Shown here: positions 46,901 through 58,496 of the stretch, piece after piece
Layout of the letters: every line of letters begins with the position of its first letter
How positions within the stretch are numbered: position 1 is the stretch's first letter
DNA from: Malus domestica
Taxonomy: Eukaryota; Streptophyta; Magnoliopsida; Rosales; Rosaceae
DNA length: 64,000 nucleotides
Direction: 5' to 3'
Assembly: GCF_042453785.1 (NCBI RefSeq)
Contig: NC_091666.1
Location: forward strand, 27,176,501-27,240,500
The notes under the pieces: model-generated
What the model was told of the DNA's origin: nothing
The model's input: only the letters and a program-made list of their open reading frames with translations
The model's database searches: none
Translations under genes and position numbers: made by a program

Positions 46901-47183
46901 CTTGGAACTGCTTCAGGTGGAATCAGAAGAATATGAGGATGACATGGAGGTGACAGGTGAAGGATGTAATGGTGAAGATCCGGTTGGATTGTCAAAAACC
47001 ACCAAGGAAGAGGCTCAGGTGGATAATGGCAAAGTAACTAAAGAAACGGGCTTGATAGAAGAGGCTGAGAAAAAAGACTTGGCAGACATGATGAAGAGGG
47101 AGAAGGAACGCCAAGGGCCGACGTTGCTAGTGTATAGTCGGAAATGTTTCAGGGAAGACAAAAAGAAGGGTGCCGACTGCTAA
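43986..47183 (+). CDS. J-domain (HSP40) protein with zinc-ribbon-like part and C-terminal DUF3444, single coding exon
   Basis: The start at 43986 gives 1065 residues and the family's usual opening MECNKDEALKAKEVAELKAS. The frame is open a further 44 codons upstream, but that part looks like intron and leader. Order: N-terminal helical region (1-60), J domain (about 66-130) with intact HPD at 94-96, nine tandem ~31-residue repeats (about 148-418), a Cys-rich segment (about 438-475; CSSCKMHF and CHNCNQGF), a low-complexity linker, then DUF3444 (about 765-975; QVWAIYDEDDAMPRYYA, WTKGKRGAICIYPSKGEVW) and an acidic tail. J domains stimulate Hsp70 ATPase activity; the role of DUF3444 is unknown. 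Family members are usually 700-1100 residues. The repeat block is unusual. No defects seen. Confidence 0.9.
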   Translation: MECNKDEALKAKEVAELKASERDFSGALRFALKARSLYPELDGLPQLLTTLYVHTSAQKGTTGETDRYKVLAVEPLADKGTIRKQYKRLALSLHPDKNKSVGADSAFQIVKEAWNLLSDEDERFLYDQRRSLSYMVERVSDCKSSTAMSQNGFHTFSNYNQSNGRDQWSANYTDPFTTMSWNAFHTFSNYNQSNRKDQWSSNYTDPVTAMRRNGFHTFSNYNQSNGRDQWSASYTNPVTMSQNGYHTSSNYNHSNGRDQRSATRNEPTGVTSQDGFYTSSDYNHSKGMDQRSATPAEPTPMCQNGSHTSSNYKHSNGRDQMSATRSVPTGVTSQDGFYTSHNNHSNGRDQRSATSVEHTRPLCQNDFHTPSNDSRSNRRDQKGATSVEPTTPVCQNDFHTSSNDNHSNGRDQSSASASHTKPTRCNTKPSRPPSLPKQTFWTVCSSCKMHFEYLKTYLNHHLLCHNCNQGFLALETPAPKVPNLTSSPWISYFQRKGSGQRNRTKKTCAPGSSQTATVNVGLAGNSGVDTSTQDLAGKGQVPGSCAGQTASDVRQEFGESKRRHEEAFPNKKVHTCNLDAFKKTDAALASESPTSASSSVPNKEMPTKKRHLSGQEIGMANGGVAMDSVFGPNNGSVGTGSFDVAGTLELNFTRNLPIIQVRSALQGMIQKEISQKLKVWKEAAASKTSFTPKAAADSNQVKEKQKEEACQRGVKTSVTGCTAFVNPKKSSLANSHVDTDMEQQDTVKMTVPDPDFLDFDKDRTEKSFGSNQVWAIYDEDDAMPRYYAMVHSVISLKPFKLSMNWLNAKTNSEIAPLDWIACGFSKTSGELRKGKHVVYDHLPSFSHKVARWTKGKRGAICIYPSKGEVWGLFRNWSPVWNEHTPDDVIQKYDMVQVLEDYNEEQGVKIVPLVKVAGFKTVFCQHWDQSKIMKIPREELFRFSHQVPSISLTGNEGHNVPKGCLELDPAATPLELLQVESEEYEDDMEVTGEGCNGEDPVGLSKTTKEEAQVDNGKVTKETGLIEEAEKKDLADMMKREKERQGPTLLVYSRKCFREDKKKGADC
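44427..45237 (+). repeat. Coding minisatellite, nine ~93-bp units in the J-domain gene
   Basis: Units start at about 44427, 44520, 44613, 44703 and onward. Each encodes a version of MSQNGFHTFSNYNQSNGRDQ followed by W/R-S-A and a T..PT end. The first three are close to each other; later ones replace W by R and MSQNG by TSQDG or CQND, and pair as higher-order doublets. Every length change is a multiple of three. The product is a polar, Asn/Ser/Tyr-rich linker, probably disordered. Confidence 0.92.
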
Positions 47184-50100
47184 GTGATTGCAGATTTAGT
47201 GGACTGGTCGTTAACAGAAGTAGAAGACTCGCAATCTTGTATCCACCCCGTGGAATTGGAAGTTCATCCCCTTTTCCTGCATCTTCTTCTCCAATTAACA
47301 GTTATCATGAGTTGCAATACTAAGGTATATCGGTTTTAGTTCTCGTATCTTTATATTGATGAATCCACAGTTTTGTCCGAAGGCGTGCAAATGCCCTTGA
47401 GACAAGTTTCAGTTGTATTTTCAATTTGAACAACAGTTTAGGAGCTTTTATTTTCGAAGTTTTAGTACCCGGAGAAGGACTTTTTCGATGTTGTTGCAGC
47501 TGGTCGAAAATGCAGACCTAGGAGCTGCTAGATCTTTTTATTGGTATACCGAAAAATGGTTTATGGGTTTGTTTTCTGTGTTGTATCAAACTTGGATAAA
47601 CTCTTGAGCCAAAGCAGAAAGAGTAAACTGAATGAAATATTCAAGTTGTTAGTTCCTTGTGCTACTTGCTTTTGATTGCTGTTCTCATAACTTTATCATA
47701 TACTTGATTCTTGTTCGTATTAAATTTCAGCATTTCACATTCATTTTTGAGGGATTTCGAATCCGAATCGTGGTATTTGTCTTGTAAATGTTTTAGTAAG
47801 TTTCTACAGGTCTTGTGTTTTTCAAAGAAAATGCTAAGATTGCAGGAATACTTGTGAAATCCCTGTGTTTTCATAGCTTTGAGTAAGCAAATGGTACTAA
47901 AAACTGAGTTACACGAAAAGGAGTTAAAATAATGTTTGGTAGGTTAAGAAAATGCAACGTAGAAATAAAGAGAAACTTCGGCGTAACCAACACTAGATGA
48001 GATCCGTATTCATAAAGTCATGTTTTCATGAGAACTGCATTAAGGATGACGAAAATTTTCTGCAAAGTAGTTATCACACCAAGTAAGATTAAAATACATA
48101 AAATCTTATGTGTTTGCGAGAATAGTGTTGACGCTACAAATAGCATGATCCGAGGGTCCGTGCACAAGTTTTTTTTAGAGAGTTCGAAAGTGTCTTAGAA
48201 TAAAGAACTGCATGAAAACTGGATACAAGATTCTCATTCTTGTTTTGGTAAATGTTGTTTAAAGTAAGGGACAGTAGGCATAAGTCAACTACAAAGTGTT
48301 TGCTTTTGCTCATTGACTTTTAAATATTTTGAATAGTCGGCAAGCCTAACTTGCAGGTTCTGTTTCGATGCCCGATCGCTTAAATATAGAAACTCACTAG
48401 TTCGAAACATCGAATTCGGATCTCTCGTATTGTTTTTGTTTATTAGAAAGTTATACGTACTTCACGCTTTTACCATTGAGCCACTTGTTGTGGTTCAATC
48501 TGTTTTTTAAATTAAGTTTAATTATAAGATATTTATATCAAGAAACTCTACAGTTTTCCAAGCGAAATGTGTTTAAGATAAATTAAATATAACTAATTCC
48601 GAATAGGTTGATTACAAGTAAAAAATATTTATAATATAGGTAGCTAAAAATGATTTATATGTGATATAGGTAGATTATCGACAAAAAAATGTATGATACA
48701 TGTATATTAAATAAGTAAAAAGATTGTTTTGCATCATGATTGAAGAGATTTAATTCTTAGATTTTTGATATTATTATTATTTTTTTAATTTTTTAGTTTT
48801 ATCACAATCTTATATTATGCACTTACGCCTGATGAAAGCATAAGAGAGAGATTGATGCATATGGTGACTATTTTAAAGTGTTAATAACAAATGAAGTTAT
48901 TTTTGCAGTATTATTTTTCCCATTCGCACACCTCTATTCATTTTTAATTTTTGAAGTGACCAAACCAACAAAATTTAACAAACATAAATAAGCAGGAATG
49001 TGCAGAAATAGAAATTTGGTGACCGAAAATCATTTCAAAATAACTATTCCTCTATATTGTATTTCCTCAAGATTCCAGTGTATGAAACTCTTATGGGCGA
49101 GACGTTTGTATAAAATATCTTTTCTTTTTCTCCTGTCAATACGAAACTCAAACAAATTGGCACGAATGTGTTCACCGCACAATGGACTATTAATAATGAG
49201 GTTTAAATTCGTCTTTGGCGAGAATCAAACTTAAGATCTCTCACTTACAAGTAAAGATGAATATCACTAGACTGTAGTACTAAGTAACAAAATAGTGCTA
49301 TAAAATATTCATTCCAAATATGTGTACTTTGTAACATATTATGCATCTATAAGATACTTAAGAGAAGGCTTTTCGTCGATTACTTTTGATAATGTTTGGC
49401 TATACCTTAATTGTATTTACAAAACAAAATAAAATAAGTTAATATAATAAAAAATAAACAATGATAAACGAATACTTAATTTTTTATACAACGATACACT
49501 AAAAGGTGGGAGATAAATTGCAATGTTGCTACTTGCCCTATATGTAATGTGCAATTTTGCTACATGATTTTCCAACTGACACAATTAACGTAGTAAGTTT
49601 GTTAAGAGTGGTTGCACTCTCTTGACTGCAAAGATAATAAAAATATATCTAAGCTAAGTTTTTTTTTGAAGAGCATATCTAAGCTAAGTTTGGCCCTCCT
49701 TATCTGCTAGAAAATATTGGCAGCCTTTTTTTTATTCTATCTCTTGAACTCACATTTTTAGAGAAACAAATTTTCTAGCAGATGCGATTACCAGTGTTAG
49801 ATTTCATTTTAATAATCTTCTTTGTGTGGGATAGATTGTTCGTTATCTATTGTGGCTCACAAGATCTATTTATTTGAGTATGAGAACTCGTTGTGATCGT
49901 TGCCATTCGGTTTAATTTATGTCTTAGTATTTAAATAAAACAAAAAAAACAAAAAACTTAGGTGGTATAAGCATATTGGATGACAAGAAAACCTCCCAAT
50001 AAAAGAGCATCTGCAGGGCTGTGTTATATCCCATCCCTGTCTCAATTCCTCTCTCTCTCTCTCTCTCTCTCTCCTCGTATGATACACATCTCCAGCCCTT

Positions 50101-50206
50101 GAAATCCTCAAATCCCCACCACAAAAATCACCAAAAATCAAATCTCAATCCCACCCCCCACTCCCCCCAAAAAAAACCCACCATTTGGTTCCTCCCCATC
50201 CCACCA
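47184..50206. other. 3' UTR of the J-domain gene, then AT-rich spacer and NF-YC leader
   Basis: The first ~400 bases are likely 3' UTR. From about 47.9 to 49.9 kb there is AT-rich sequence with no supported gene; a short direct repeat (ATATCTAAGCTAAGTTT) occurs at about 49648 and 49674. The last ~150 bases are C-rich leader of the NF-YC gene, with a (CT)n run at about 50049-50072. Confidence 0.45.
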
Positions 50207-50956
50207 ATGGAACCCAACCCCAACTCTGGCGCCCCCACCTCCGCCGCCGCCGCCCCGACCCAGCAACCACCGCAAGCCCAATCCTCCCCCTACCCAGCAA
50301 CCCAATCCTCCGTCCCCGCCCTTCCATTCCACCACCTCCTCCAGCAGCAGCAGCAGCAGCTCCAGATGTTCTGGACCTACCAGCGCCACGAGATTGAGAG
50401 CGTCAACGACTTCAAGAATCACCAGCTGCCGCTTGCCCGCATCAAGAAGATCATGAAGGCCGACGAGGACGTCCGCATGATCTCCGCCGAGGCCCCCGTC
50501 CTCTTCGCCAAAGCCTGCGAGCTCTTCATTCTCGAGCTTACCATCCGCTCCTGGCTCCACGCCGAGGAGAACAAGCGCCGGACCCTCCAGAAAAACGACA
50601 TTGCCGCTGCCATTACCCGCACCGACATATTCGACTTCTTGGTGGATATAGTGCCCCGCGACGAGATCAAGGAGGAGGCGGTGGGGCTCGGAGGGATGGT
50701 CGGGGCGACGGCTAGTGGGGTGCCGTACTACTATCCGCCGATGGGCCAGCCGGCTGGTGGCCCCGGGGGGATGATGATAGGGAGGCCTGCGGTGGACGCC
50801 TCTGGGGTTTACGGCGTGCAGCCGCCGTCGCAGGCGTGGCAGTCGGTGTGGCAGACTGCGGCGGATGATGGGTCGTACGGGAGTGGAGGGAGCAGTGGAC
50901 AGGGCAACCTCGACGGTCAAAGGTACTGTGTATCGTACTTATCTATCGAAATGTGA
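50207..50956 (+). CDS. NF-YC: Nuclear factor Y subunit C (NF-YC, HAP5)
   Basis: ATG at 50207 opens a 249-residue frame. The N-terminus is Pro/Ala/Gln-rich ([11 protein letters not shown]). The histone-fold domain (about 74-150) is intact: [50 protein letters not shown] and [13 protein letters not shown] Gly-rich C-terminus ends [16 protein letters not shown]... NF-YC pairs with NF-YB through the histone fold, then binds NF-YA and CCAAT boxes in the nucleus; in plants it also acts with CONSTANS-type proteins in flowering. The last residues may be wrong: a GT donor at 50923 could splice to an acceptor at about 52591 (TGTATGCAG), giving a product ending NLDGQS. Codon use is strongly C/G-ending, unlike the neighbours. 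Confidence 0.92.
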   Translation: MEPNPNSGAPTSAAAAPTQQPPQAQSSPYPATQSSVPALPFHHLLQQQQQQLQMFWTYQRHEIESVNDFKNHQLPLARIKKIMKADEDVRMISAEAPVLFAKACELFILELTIRSWLHAEENKRRTLQKNDIAAAITRTDIFDFLVDIVPRDEIKEEAVGLGGMVGATASGVPYYYPPMGQPAGGPGGMMIGRPAVDASGVYGVQPPSQAWQSVWQTAADDGSYGSGGSSGQGNLDGQRYCVSYLSIEM

Positions 50957-51315
50957 CTTCTTTCCGGAAAACTTTGATGATTCTTGATGTGGGAATTGTA
51001 CTTTTGAAGTACTGAGTAACTGGGTTTGTGACAGTTTCATGGCTTCTTCGACAAATTTAACTTCTTTTCGGTTATGTTCTGTTTTCGTTAGCGTGATTAG
51101 GTGAAATGTGTAGCTTAATTTGTGATGTTTGAAATGGTTTCTTTGTACTTGTCTTCTGCTTCGAATAGGGGTTACGGAATTGTTTGAAGGAGCTAAATTT
51201 TATAGGTTCCGAGGCATAACTTATCTTTATTCCAAGAGAAGCATTTGAGTGTTGTGTGATTCGGACTTTCGAGTTTGCAAAGATTATATCTTGGATGAAT
51301 TGGATAATCTTATTA

Positions 51316-51886
51316 GACCATCTCCAACCCTTGGTTAAAACCTAAAATTTTCAACCTATAAAATTTAGGTTTTAATCTAGAAACAGTTTTTGTCCCTCAA
51401 TCATTCTGGGTTAAATTTTTAGCTGAGATTATTAAAGAATGAATTTAGGATAATTTTTTTTCTTAAAGTAACTTAAAAAAAATAATTATGTAGACTATTC
51501 TTATTTAATTTTATGCACAATTTAACTTAAAAATATTTAGGTTCCGATATGTATTGAAAAATCACTAAACCGACATCATGAAACTTGTGGAACACTGAAA
51601 AAATATGAAACACATAAAAGAATTATTTTTAATTACCTTAGCCGTTTGATTTAAATTTGGATCATTAGATTTTTTTTATTACCCTTGGATTTGATCATAT
51701 TAGATCTTAGTCGTTGGAGTCAATGAATTTATAAATATAAAACTAAAGAAAATACACATATATGGTGGGTCGGTCCTACTAACCCAAGGGGCATCCTGGC
51801 CTAAATTTGAGGCAGAAGGATTGGAGCAAGTTAGGGTAGGTTTAGAATGTAAAATTTGAGTTTTACTCCAAGGATTGGAATAGGTC
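51316..51886. mobile_element. Tourist-type (PIF/Harbinger) MITE, 571 bp, TTA duplication
   Basis: The left end GACCATCTCCAACCCTTGG and the right end CCAAGGATTGGAATAGGTC are inverted copies, flanked by TTA at 51313-51315 and 51887-51889. The end sequence is related to that of the element at 1581-3422. It probably lies in the last intron or 3' region of the NF-YC gene. Confidence 0.75.
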
Positions 51887-52859
51887 TTAGAGTATCGAAG
51901 TTGATGCAACATGAAATTTGAGACCGCCATGTGCATCCAACTCTTGAAGGTAGTATTTTTGTGTGTATTGTTGCTATGGGGTCATGTACTCAAATTCAAT
52001 GGCTTGATGATTTATGGATCTGCTTGTTTGGGGAAAAGAGTTTGAGGAGAATAAGGAAAATTATTAGCACGATAAAGATGTTCCCTTTACTCGTGGTATA
52101 GTGATGATCCAACTCAAATTCCTTATGGGTTTCAGCTTCTATGTAATGGGGAAGGGTGGTCTTGGAACCATTGCAGCAGTCTATAGTACTGTCCGATGGT
52201 CGTCTTTGCAGAGTTGCCCTTATGTTTTCTGTTTCTCGAATCAACTTAAATGACGGGTACTTGCCAACCCAAAAACTGAAATCAAGCCAATTTGCTTTGT
52301 ATCGATTGATTGATTCATCTTCCGAACGGACTACCTTCTGCATTTTCTTTGTCCTCACTTTGCTGACCTGCTATGGACTGTATATTACAAAACTTCGTGA
52401 TCATGCATTAAAGAGTCTGCATTTTGCGAAGGGAATTTAGTTCCTTGGGTGCATCAGTGAAGGTGACCTTACTGACTGGCTGTATAATTGTGATCATTGA
52501 ACCATTAGCATGAAACTTTCTAAGTTGTAGCACGAAACTTTGTAACTCGAAACAAATACTAATACCGAGTGTTTCCAATTTCTGTATGCAGTTAAAGAGA
52601 CTAATTTAGGGATGATTTGCTGCGTGGGGGGCACGGAGGAACGATCGGCAGATGATTTTTGAATTGCTGAATTAATATTATTGTTCTTTCTTATGAGGAT
52701 GACTTAAAGACCTGGTAAGACTATTGATCCAGAGCCGTTGGAAAATCACTGCTGTGTAATATTAAATGTGCAGTCTTCTATAATTTAGGCTATCTTCTCT
52801 CTTGTTGCCAACTCCAATCATTGTGGCTCATTTCTTATTAATCAAACCTCCTAGGTTTT

Positions 52860-52861
<2 letters not shown>

Positions 52862-52926
<65 letters not shown>
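52862..52926. repeat. (CT)n microsatellite, about 32 units
   Basis: An uninterrupted run of CT of 65 bases, the longest simple repeat in the window and likely highly polymorphic. Confidence 0.97.
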
Positions 52927-52930
<4 letters not shown>

Positions 52931-54061
52931 AATGATACACGCACCATTTTTAGCCGCTTATGCACTCATGTTTAATCATGGTTGTGGATTTCGTTTGATT
53001 TATTAAATCCAATTACTAGGAATAAAGTGGGGTGCGTTTCCATTCGTAAGGCAATAAGGCGGAGAAACTATGTTACCATTATTAATAGTTTGAGGATGTC
53101 AAAATTTTCAGCGTTCAACATAGAATCATTGAATGTTCTTTTCGATGTCGGATGCTTCAACGGCTCTTCAGTTAGGGAATTTTTTTTTTTTTTAATAATT
53201 AAATTATGTGACGGTACTTTCTTGGGTACTGCATGAGTACAGAGTACTGGATACTCTGAATATCTTAACCATTAGATCTTTGTTTCAAAATATAAAAATC
53301 AAGATCTAGCGGTTAGAATATTCAGAGCACGCCATACTCTAGAGCACCCAAGTCGTGACTAAAACAGCTACGTACTATACAAACTTTCAAAGGTGATATC
53401 CGCACACTTTTTTTCTCATTATGTATGCCCATCTTTATTTCTATCTTCAGATCTTTCATTGAGTTCTTCAACTGAAATGTCAAAAGTGAACGAGTGTGCG
53501 CCATGGAAGAAAAATGGTGCGTGAAAGTCACTTCCCAAATCGTTTACATCGGTGCCTACAAGCCATCAAAATCAATAATCATCAGTCATATTGTTAGAAC
53601 CTAAAAAATGGTGGACAAAAAGTCTTTGAAAGTTGCCCAGCAACTACTCACCTGTAGAAATTATTGTTATTCATTTTCCAGAGGTAAACAAATAGCAATT
53701 GGATACCAAAACGCAGCGTTTTATTATGTAACAACCACGCACCTGACTAATAAAAACAAAAGAAACCCTTGAAACCAAAGCAAACCTTTACTTGGTCTTC
53801 ACTCAACCACCCAGTGAGCCACCACGCTGTCTTTCAGCCTAACAGCTTCAACCATCAAATACCCCACCACCGGACATCTCCCTACAAGGTGTGATAGCGG
53901 CTGCAGAGGAGGTGAAAGAAAAGAGAGACAGAAAAATGCCACCAGAAGTGCCTCATTTTCGCTCTATCGTAACTCCTCTGGTTCGGTTCTCTTCTCCCGT
54001 CTCACCAGAAGCACAAGAGTGCCAGCCTCATAGACACAAGCAATCGAGAGGATCTAAAGCC

Positions 54062-54868
54062 ATGAACTTTTCCAGAACCAAACTCATCCCTTTCCTTGTT
54101 TTGATCCTTTCGATTGTTTCGGTGCTCAGACTTGTTAGAATTGCTGTAACTACACCTCCTCCTACTCTTGGAAAGACATGTTCTTTCTCTTCCACATGCA
54201 CCAAGTTTCGCGCAGAAACAAACGCCTCTGCCAACACCTCCGGCCTCAGGAAAAAGGAATACCAACTGCTGTTGAATCTCATTTCGCAGAAAGCTCCCTG
54301 CAACCTCCTCATATTCGGGCTTGAACCTCAGTATATATCTCTGTCATCAATCAATGCAGGCGGCATCACCGTCTTTCTAGAGGATGATCAAAAGAAGATA
54401 AGCACACTGAAACCAAATTCCAACACCACCAGAGTCTACAAGGTGGACTACCAGATACCTGCAAAAGAGGCGTACAGGCTGCTCAAGCACGCAAGGGAAC
54501 ACCCAGACTGCGTACCCAGCTCAAAACTGCTTCAACGATCAAAATGTCAACTTGCATTGAAAAATTTACCACAAGAAGTTTACCAGCTTAAATGGGATGT
54601 GGTGGTGGTGGATGGACCGAGCGGGAATGCACCAGAGGAACCGGGTAGGATGTCAGCAATCTATTCTGCTAGTATGATAGCAAGAAATGCAAACATTACG
54701 CATGTGGTAGTGCATGACGTAGACCGAATGATCGAGAAGTGGTTTTCCTGGGAGTTTCTGTGTGATGAGAACTTAGTTTCTTCCAAAGGGAGATTATGGA
54801 ACTTTAGGATCACAGGCCAATCAAATTCTACAAATTTTTGCCCTGCCAAAGCAATTAGGATAGAGTAA
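54062..54868 (+). CDS. DUF579 family protein (polysaccharide O-methyltransferase-like), single exon
   Basis: The start at 54062 gives 268 residues. The frame is open 57 codons upstream, but this Met opens directly on a signal anchor ([18 protein letters not shown]), as family members do. Conserved blocks follow: [73 protein letters not shown] and [24 protein letters not shown]579 includes the glucuronoxylan 4-O-methyltransferases (GXM), IRX15 proteins and arabinogalactan methyltransferases, type II Golgi proteins of cell-wall synthesis. This sequence is divergent from the GXM group and looks closest to the At4g24910 type, whose activity is not known to me. It converges on the TITAN-LIKE gene, 0.8 kb downstream. 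Confidence 0.88.
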   Translation: MNFSRTKLIPFLVLILSIVSVLRLVRIAVTTPPPTLGKTCSFSSTCTKFRAETNASANTSGLRKKEYQLLLNLISQKAPCNLLIFGLEPQYISLSSINAGGITVFLEDDQKKISTLKPNSNTTRVYKVDYQIPAKEAYRLLKHAREHPDCVPSSKLLQRSKCQLALKNLPQEVYQLKWDVVVVDGPSGNAPEEPGRMSAIYSASMIARNANITHVVVHDVDRMIEKWFSWEFLCDENLVSSKGRLWNFRITGQSNSTNFCPAKAIRIE

Positions 54869-55662
54869 CATAATAGTTTTATAATTTAGCTTGTCACCCT
54901 GAGCTATAATTACAAAGAACAAGCTCCCTTGATTATTAAGCTTTTTCAATAGAGCAGTGGTAAAAAGTAGGAAAACCGGATGCCAAAGCAGTTCCTGGTG
55001 AACCAGCTCAACATCGAAGATAGAAAGACGGTTATTTCAAATTGTGAGATTTCAATCACAAACAGAGTAGGAGCTCTTTCTATTTCTCTTGGGGTACAGA
55101 GACCTAGTAGACAAAGATTTACATCAATTATTTTTATTTTCTTTGCAAATAAGAATCATTATTTGTGTGCAAATCTCTCTGTCTATGACTCGAATGCGGA
55201 AATGTACAGATGATAAATCTGCAGTCCAAGTGCGGGGCCTTGCAGGCTCTAATATCCAGTGCCTAACAATATCAATTCTACTAATTACGCTGTTTGAACA
55301 TGAACTAATTAAAGATGATCTAGGCATTAATGTCACCAAAGAAATATTGTTCTCATTTGCAACATGCATAAGATCTGAGGCAAAAATTTCATTGAATATA
55401 TTTTATCAGGAAAAATTCAAGTTGGATACAAATGAGTGCCATAGTCGTTTGAACTTACAGCTCTATTTTGTACAGTAGCCTAATAATCAAATTCGGGTTG
55501 AATTTCACAAGTGTGCTACCTGCCCGCCTTCATACTTCCAGCTCCATTTGACGAGATCTACACCCCCAAATTCAAGGGAAAAAGTAGAGAACATGCACAT
55601 TCATTCTTCCGACATGTCTGTCATTGGAGCTACTGTCAACTTGCATAACTATCACAGCAAAA

Positions 55663-58464
55663 TTATTCACTCGCATCAGTTCTCTGCAAGAAGAGGGAAA
55701 CAAATTAAGTGCCTAAGCAATCGGTAATTCTTGAAGAGTGTGTGGTGTTGTGTCGGCCCAAATTTCATGAACTTTACTCACAAAAACACTAAAATGAAAG
55801 CCTCCGGTCAGTTCTCTGCATGGTCTGGACTGTGATAAGTTCAGAAATCTATAATCCCAAAGCAATAAAATAAAAGCCACTAAACTAAACCCTTTAGGTT
55901 TAGGAAGGGTCAGTTTCCTCCCCCAACCCCTTAGTGTAGATAATATCGTTTGTTAAAAAAAATTAAAAAAAATTAAAAAAAATTAAAAAAAATTAAAAAA
56001 AATTAAAAAAAACCTTTGGAGACCCAATGGTGGAAACTTCTTTTTGGGGCCAGGCCAAACATCTTGTCCTCATAACCATGAGGTGGAAAGTGGGTTTAAG
56101 TATGTATATGAGTGAATATGCTCAACCAATATGAGGGGATGGGGATTACTTCAAAGAAAAATCTACTAAAAGGTCGTACCCAGTGCACAAGGCTCCCGCT
56201 TTACGCAGGGTCTGGGAGACGTGAATGTTGGCTAGCCTTACCCCCATTTATGGAGAGGCTGCTCCCAAGTCTCGAACCCGAGACCTACCGCTCATGGGCG
56301 AAGGCACTTGCCATCGCACCAAGTGCGACCTCTACTTCAAAGAAAAATCTACTAAAACGGAAAAAAACTAGCTTTAAAAATCTTGAATTCCACAACAAAC
56401 TTAAAGCTAAGATGGAACATGGAACTCACCATTCGTTTGCTGACGTAAGGCTGTATCTTAGTTGGCATGTTCAACTGAATTTCAACCTTAGGTAATTTGT
56501 GTTTCTCCAACTCAAATTCTTTTCTGGACTCTTTTCGGCTACCGGACTGCCAAACTACCAAAATTAGGGAGCCAATTGGCATCACAGTCACTCATGACAA
56601 TTTCCCCTCTTTTTTCCATCTCCACCTCCCTCTTTCTCCTTTCTGCCCAAGCTGCTCCGACACGGTTTGGATTCAATTTCTTGGACTTCTCCGACTTATT
56701 TGACAGGGAGATAAGGCTACCTGAAACTGGTTTCAGTGGAACACTAAACTGAATTTCTTCACCTGCTTGAAGCCAAGGAGGAGGTGCCCCAGTATGCACA
56801 TTTCCACTAGCCTCTTTAGGACCCAAGGATGATATTTGAGTGAGATTCTGAAAACCTGAAGAGAAATCTTAAATGAGGATCCACAGCTAGAACATAACTA
56901 TATCAACCTCCTACGCCAAGCCATTCAGATTCGAGACAGATGCATACGAGTTTTGCTACAATTCCTAAGAATTGATGTGTCATTGCTCAAGTTATGCATA
57001 CATTGTGCATCAGGATGATCAGCTGAACAGAAGCAGAGAGAATACAAACATAAAAAGAAAAAGAAAAAATCAAAGGTTGATACCTGGAGAACTGCTCTGC
57101 CCTTTTGTCATTCTTCCATGCTGAGACCCCTCTCTTATCTACACCAAACATATCACGTGTTTTCTGATTTTATAGCCATTCATTTAAATGCAATCACAAG
57201 AAACAGATGTTTTTAGTGAAGAGTGTGGATAATCAAACTTACCCTTTCATTATCGAAGTAACCATCAGCTGAGAATTTTCTACCATTAGAAACCAAAGGA
57301 TGTTGGGTATTCCTGCTAACTGGGAGAGTGAGTAAGCACACAGCAGAGGGCACAAAACACGCATAAGCCTTTTACTCATACGGGAGGAGCTTCTATTAAA
57401 TACAAACCAAACAGATAATAAATAAGATATCAACATCACATAATTGAACATGCATACCTGTTAAACCATTTGAATTTATGGAATTTGTACCAGACCGTAT
57501 TCCCCCATGATAAGAAGCATTAGCAACATCTTGCGGAAAGCAGCCAACATTTGTAACTTGAGGGAGTCCTGAATGGGATACCTGATTCTCATTTGTATGA
57601 TATGGTAAAGGAATGACACCATGTGAAAAACATGAATTACTATTATTTTCAGAAGTATCTATAATTCCATATTTCAGTTCAGTATGGATATCATTCGAAG
57701 GTCCAAATGTCGGTTCTCGAGAGCCTTCACCACAAGGCACAGCTTCAAGCTTCAGTGAATTACACTTCTTCTCCCACTGCAGACACAAAACAATCACCGT
57801 TCGTTAATGACTTGCCTCTAAAATTGACTAGAAGTCACTATTCTAGTATCTTTTCTCAACAAATCACATCAATGATGACTGAAACTGAAAGCATATATAT
57901 ATACCTTAGCAAGTTCATTTTCCGAAATTCTAAATGTATCGATGCGGTCCATTCCTCCACCGTATTTCCACAAGAAATGCTTCAAATTCTTCAGATGTTC
58001 AGCGGTCGCAAGGTGATTAATCGCATTACCACTGACAATTACAAAACCAAAAACAGAGCATAACCCCAATGTCATATATATCAATATATCACAATGCACG
58101 ATTCAATTTCTTTCCAATTATACAAACTGCACAAGTCTCCCTATTTTCTACCACTTTCGTTTGATTTCTCGGCAAACAAACAGAACTTAAACAGCTAATT
58201 GAAAATTAAGGACAGAAATCTTACCAGGCGAAGGAGCTATCGAGCTCGCCGATATTGGAGTCGCAGAAGACGCACCAGAGGCGATTGCAGGAGGCGTGTT
58301 TGGGGCGGAGAGGGCTAGGGTTTTTGAGAAAGAAGCGGACGTCGGCGAGCTTGGACTGGAAGCGAGAAAGGAAGGCGGAGAGGGACTTGGTGTGGTTCGG
58401 GATGTACCTGTGGCTCGGACCTTGGTCGTGATTGAGCTTGCAAACCACGCAGTACTCGAACTCG

Positions 58465-58496
<32 letters not shown>

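Larger units (their letters stand above)
50957..54061. other. NF-YC 3' region (possible intron and last exon), repeats, DUF579 upstream region
   Basis: 51316-51886 is a Tourist-type MITE. About 52592-52800 may be the NF-YC last exon and 3' UTR. 52862-52926 is a CT microsatellite. 53215-53345 holds a small inverted repeat (GAGTACTGGATACTCTGAAT and its partner). No other gene could be supported; the open frames here match no family I know. Confidence 0.4.

Noticed and set aside
50138-50920. 260-codon open frame on the minus strand
   Set aside because: It mirrors the NF-YC coding region, whose C/G-ending codons keep the opposite strand free of stops. Its product is low-complexity and matches no family.
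51996-52358. 120-codon minus-strand frame with a hydrophobic end
   Set aside because: No family resemblance, and it overlaps the probable NF-YC last intron.
53891-54061. Upstream starts of the DUF579 frame (53891, 53936)
   Set aside because: They would put a charged 40-57 residue extension ahead of the signal anchor, unlike the family; the Met at 54062 is preferred.
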